64,000 nt of DNA from Pseudomonas sp. 8O (GTDB lineage: Bacteria; Pseudomonadota; Gammaproteobacteria; Pseudomonadales; Pseudomonadaceae): NCBI RefSeq assembly GCF_902506495.1, contig NZ_LR733264.1:1229312-1293311 (forward strand). The letters run 5' to 3'. Of the stretch, positions 62,498 to 64,000 are shown in pieces. Below the pieces are notes generated by a model that searched no databases, was not told where the DNA came from, and saw nothing but the letters and a program-made list of their open reading frames with translations. A program made the translations under genes and the position numbers. Numbering within the stretch: position 1 is the first letter of the stretch; every line of letters begins with the position of its first letter.

Positions 62498-62809
62498 TCA
62501 GACCGGGAACAGTTCGCCCAGCTTCATCGCCAGCATCATGTCGCCTTCGGCGCGCAGCTTGCCAGCCATGAAGGCCTGCATGCCGTCGGTTTCGCCGCTG
62601 ACGATGCCCTTGAGGGTTTCGCTGTCCATGATCAGGGTCACGTTGGCGTTCGGATTGTCGCCTTGCTCGAGGGCACAGGTGCCATCCTTGACGATCAGCG
62701 CGTAGTTTTCGCCATCTTCGATGTTGAACTGGAATACCAGATCCAGGCCTGCAGCGGCGCTGGCGTTGAACTTGGACTGCATGGTTTGGGCGATGTCAGC
62801 AACACTCAT
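62498..62809 (-). CDS. SCP2 sterol-carrier domain protein
   Basis: 103 aa, a single SCP2 domain: amphipathic helices, VFQFNIEDGENYALIVKDG strands, a DSETLKGIVSGE segment and the C-terminal GKLRAEGDMMLAMKLGELF. Such domains bind acyl-CoA and other lipids. AAAGGAT lies just before the ATG. It could present acyl-CoA substrates to the neighbouring enzymes. Confidence 0.88.
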   Translation of the reverse strand: MSVADIAQTMQSKFNASAAAGLDLVFQFNIEDGENYALIVKDGTCALEQGDNPNANVTLIMDSETLKGIVSGETDGMQAFMAGKLRAEGDMMLAMKLGELFPV

Positions 62810-62865
62810 GGTCTTATCCTTTTTCGGTTTTTTCGCGCAGCCTCACGGCCGCAGTGGGCTGGAGC

Positions 62866-63564
62866 TCATCGGTAGGTGATGAGCTCCGGCGCCTTCAGCA
62901 GCTGTAAATGCACATGGCTGTTGAAGGAAGCCAGACTCACCTCGCTGCCGCGGAATTTCAGCAGGCTGAGCGAGGTATTGACGATTTGCCAGTTCAGTTC
63001 GAATGCCTTTGCCGCCGGGACGCCGGTAATCAAGCGGAGCAGGGCGGTGATGGTGCCGCCGGAGGTGAACACGGCGATATTCTGTTTGCTGCCTGCCTGC
63101 TCGAGAATGCGCCGCAGGCCACCTTCGACCTGTTCGACATAAGCCTGCCAGCTCTGCAGGCCTGGTTTGTCATGTTCGCCGGAAATCCAGCGCTGGATCA
63201 GTTTGGCGAAAAGGCGCTGGAATTCGGTACGGTTCTGCGCACCGTTACGCAGGATATGCAGGGCTTCGGGCTCTTCCGGCAGCAGATCCGGCAGCAGCGT
63301 GCGAATTACCGCGTCGGCATCGAATTCGTTGAAGGCTTCGTCGATGTCCAGCGCCGGGGCGTTGCTCATGTGCTGCAGGGCTGCGTTGGCGGTGTGCTGT
63401 TGGCGGCGCAGGCTGCCACTGACGCAACGATCGAGACTGATGCCGAGTTGCTCCAAGTGCTTGCCCAGCACTTCGGCCTGGCGCACGCCGACGGGAGACA
63501 GGACATCGTAGTTGTCTGCACCGAATGAAGCCTGGCCATGTCGAATCAGATAGATGCTGCCCAC
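62866..63564 (-). CDS. Histidine phosphatase family protein
   Basis: 232 aa. The RHG motif L-I-R-H-G-Q-A-S at residues 6-13 carries the phospho-accepting His; a second His in the FTSGGTITALL region is replaced by Gly/Thr-rich sequence, so the usual 'SHG' second His must be elsewhere or missing. Related proteins include SixA, CobC and phosphoglycerate mutases. The substrate is unknown. It precedes the SCP2 gene on the same strand. Confidence 0.8.
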   Translation of the reverse strand: MGSIYLIRHGQASFGADNYDVLSPVGVRQAEVLGKHLEQLGISLDRCVSGSLRRQQHTANAALQHMSNAPALDIDEAFNEFDADAVIRTLLPDLLPEEPEALHILRNGAQNRTEFQRLFAKLIQRWISGEHDKPGLQSWQAYVEQVEGGLRRILEQAGSKQNIAVFTSGGTITALLRLITGVPAAKAFELNWQIVNTSLSLLKFRGSEVSLASFNSHVHLQLLKAPELITYR

Positions 63565-63633
63565 GTCCGTATTGGTCTCGGCACGTTGAATGTTTGGCGA
63601 GGGTATGAGGAAGCTCGGGGGCTGTCAACGAAA

Positions 63634-63649
63634 AAACATACGCTTGTTT
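63634..63649. promoter_or_regulatory. Weak palindrome between the divergent phosphatase and sohB genes
   Basis: AAACA-N6-TGTTT, 70 nt before the phosphatase start on its minus strand and 114 nt before sohB. It looks somewhat like PsrA-type fatty-acid operators, but the spacing is too long. Confidence 0.25.
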
Positions 63650-63762
63650 GAATTGCTTTTATGTCCATTGCGCAGTGCTGCCGCGCTTGGCCGGCGAGGC
63701 GCTGCGCCGTATGCTTGAGCCTTTGTGCGCTCAGGCGCCGCTGCATTGTCCAAGGGGGATCC

Positions 63763-64000
63763 GTGGAGTTTCTTAGCGAGTACGCCAGCTTTCTGGCGAA
63801 AACCCTGACCCTGGTGGTCGCCATCGTCGTGGTGCTGGTAGCGATCGCTGCCACGCGCGGCAAAGGGCGACGCGGCAGTGGTCAGTTGCAGGTTCAGAAG
63901 CTCAATGATTTCTACAAGGATCTGCGTGAGCGCCTAGAGCACAGCGTGCTGTCCAAGGATCAGTTCAAGGCCACGCGCAAGGCGCAGGCCAAGGCTGCCA
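63763..64000 (+). CDS. sohB: Inner membrane peptidase SohB, N-terminal part
   Basis: A GTG start with AAGGGGGA 4 nt upstream opens a frame that runs off the right edge without a stop (79 codons seen). The first residues, MEFLSEYASFLAKTLTLVVA, and the following membrane helix, then ATRGKGRRGSGQLQV and LNDFYKDLRERLE, match the start of SohB, a signal-peptide-peptidase-like serine protease of the inner membrane. The catalytic domain lies beyond the window. Confidence 0.85.
   Translation, partial: MEFLSEYASFLAKTLTLVVAIVVVLVAIAATRGKGRRGSGQLQVQKLNDFYKDLRERLEHSVLSKDQFKATRKAQAKAA

Overview
The window is a chromosomal segment of a high-GC gammaproteobacterium, almost certainly a Pseudomonas of the mendocina/oleovorans/alcaligenes kind. 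The right-hand 36 kb carries folD, tRNA-Arg/His/Leu, tig-clpP-clpX-lon-hupB-ppiD, fabI, the yej peptide importer, mltD, gloB, rnhA, dnaQ, ldcA, fimL and nudC in the order I recall for P. aeruginosa PAO1 (about PA1796-PA1832). A class C beta-lactamase, fimL, REP/REPIN-type repeats and a sigma-54 regulated transporter also fit. No insertion sequence, prophage, CRISPR array or rRNA was seen, and no gene-free stretch exceeds about 275 bases.

Layout. (1) 1-990: end of an AhpD-like gene and an orphan LiuR-type MerR regulator. (2) 1046-12371, minus strand: a tightly coupled run of ten genes plus an AraC regulator. In order of transcription: thioester-reductase-like SDR, class III aminotransferase, SRPBCC protein, acyl-CoA-dehydrogenase-fold protein, SDR, fatty acid desaturase, DUF3050 heme-oxygenase-fold protein, HlyD/EmrA, EmrB-type MFS, TolC-type outer membrane factor. 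Four junctions overlap by 4 nt. I read it as an uncharacterised biosynthetic and export cluster for a lipid-derived, probably amine-containing product. It is the most interesting part of the window. (3) 12560-18638, plus strand: AraC regulator, acyl-CoA ligase, SDR, thiolase and acyl-CoA dehydrogenase, a compact fatty or short-chain acid degradation set. (4) 18682-27951: ampC without a neighbouring ampR, then an AcoR-type sigma-54 activator divergent from a six-gene GlpSTPQUV-like polyol ABC importer. That importer has a clear -24/-12 promoter, an array of activator-site-like repeats, and two ATPases whose motif losses all fall on one composite ATP site. (5) 28012-38028: folD, three tRNAs and the proteostasis block. 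lon has a strong sigma-32-like promoter and hupB a strong sigma-70 promoter. (6) 38168-46409, minus: tandem YejA-type binding proteins, YejB, YejE, YejF, then fabI. (7) 46536-60149: HDOD protein, mltD, gloB, a methyltransferase, rnhA, dnaQ, ldcA, a dienoyl-CoA isomerase, fimL, nudC, a TSUP transporter and an unknown membrane protein. (8) 60425-63564, minus: SDR, ACAD10/11-type phosphotransferase, SCP2 protein and histidine phosphatase, a probable acyl-CoA side pathway. sohB begins at the right edge.

How the parts may work together: the acyl-CoA genes of block 3 lie back to back with block 2, separated only by the two AraC regulators, so activated acyl chains from block 3 could feed block 2. 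This is inference. All family assignments rest on motifs read by eye, without database searches.
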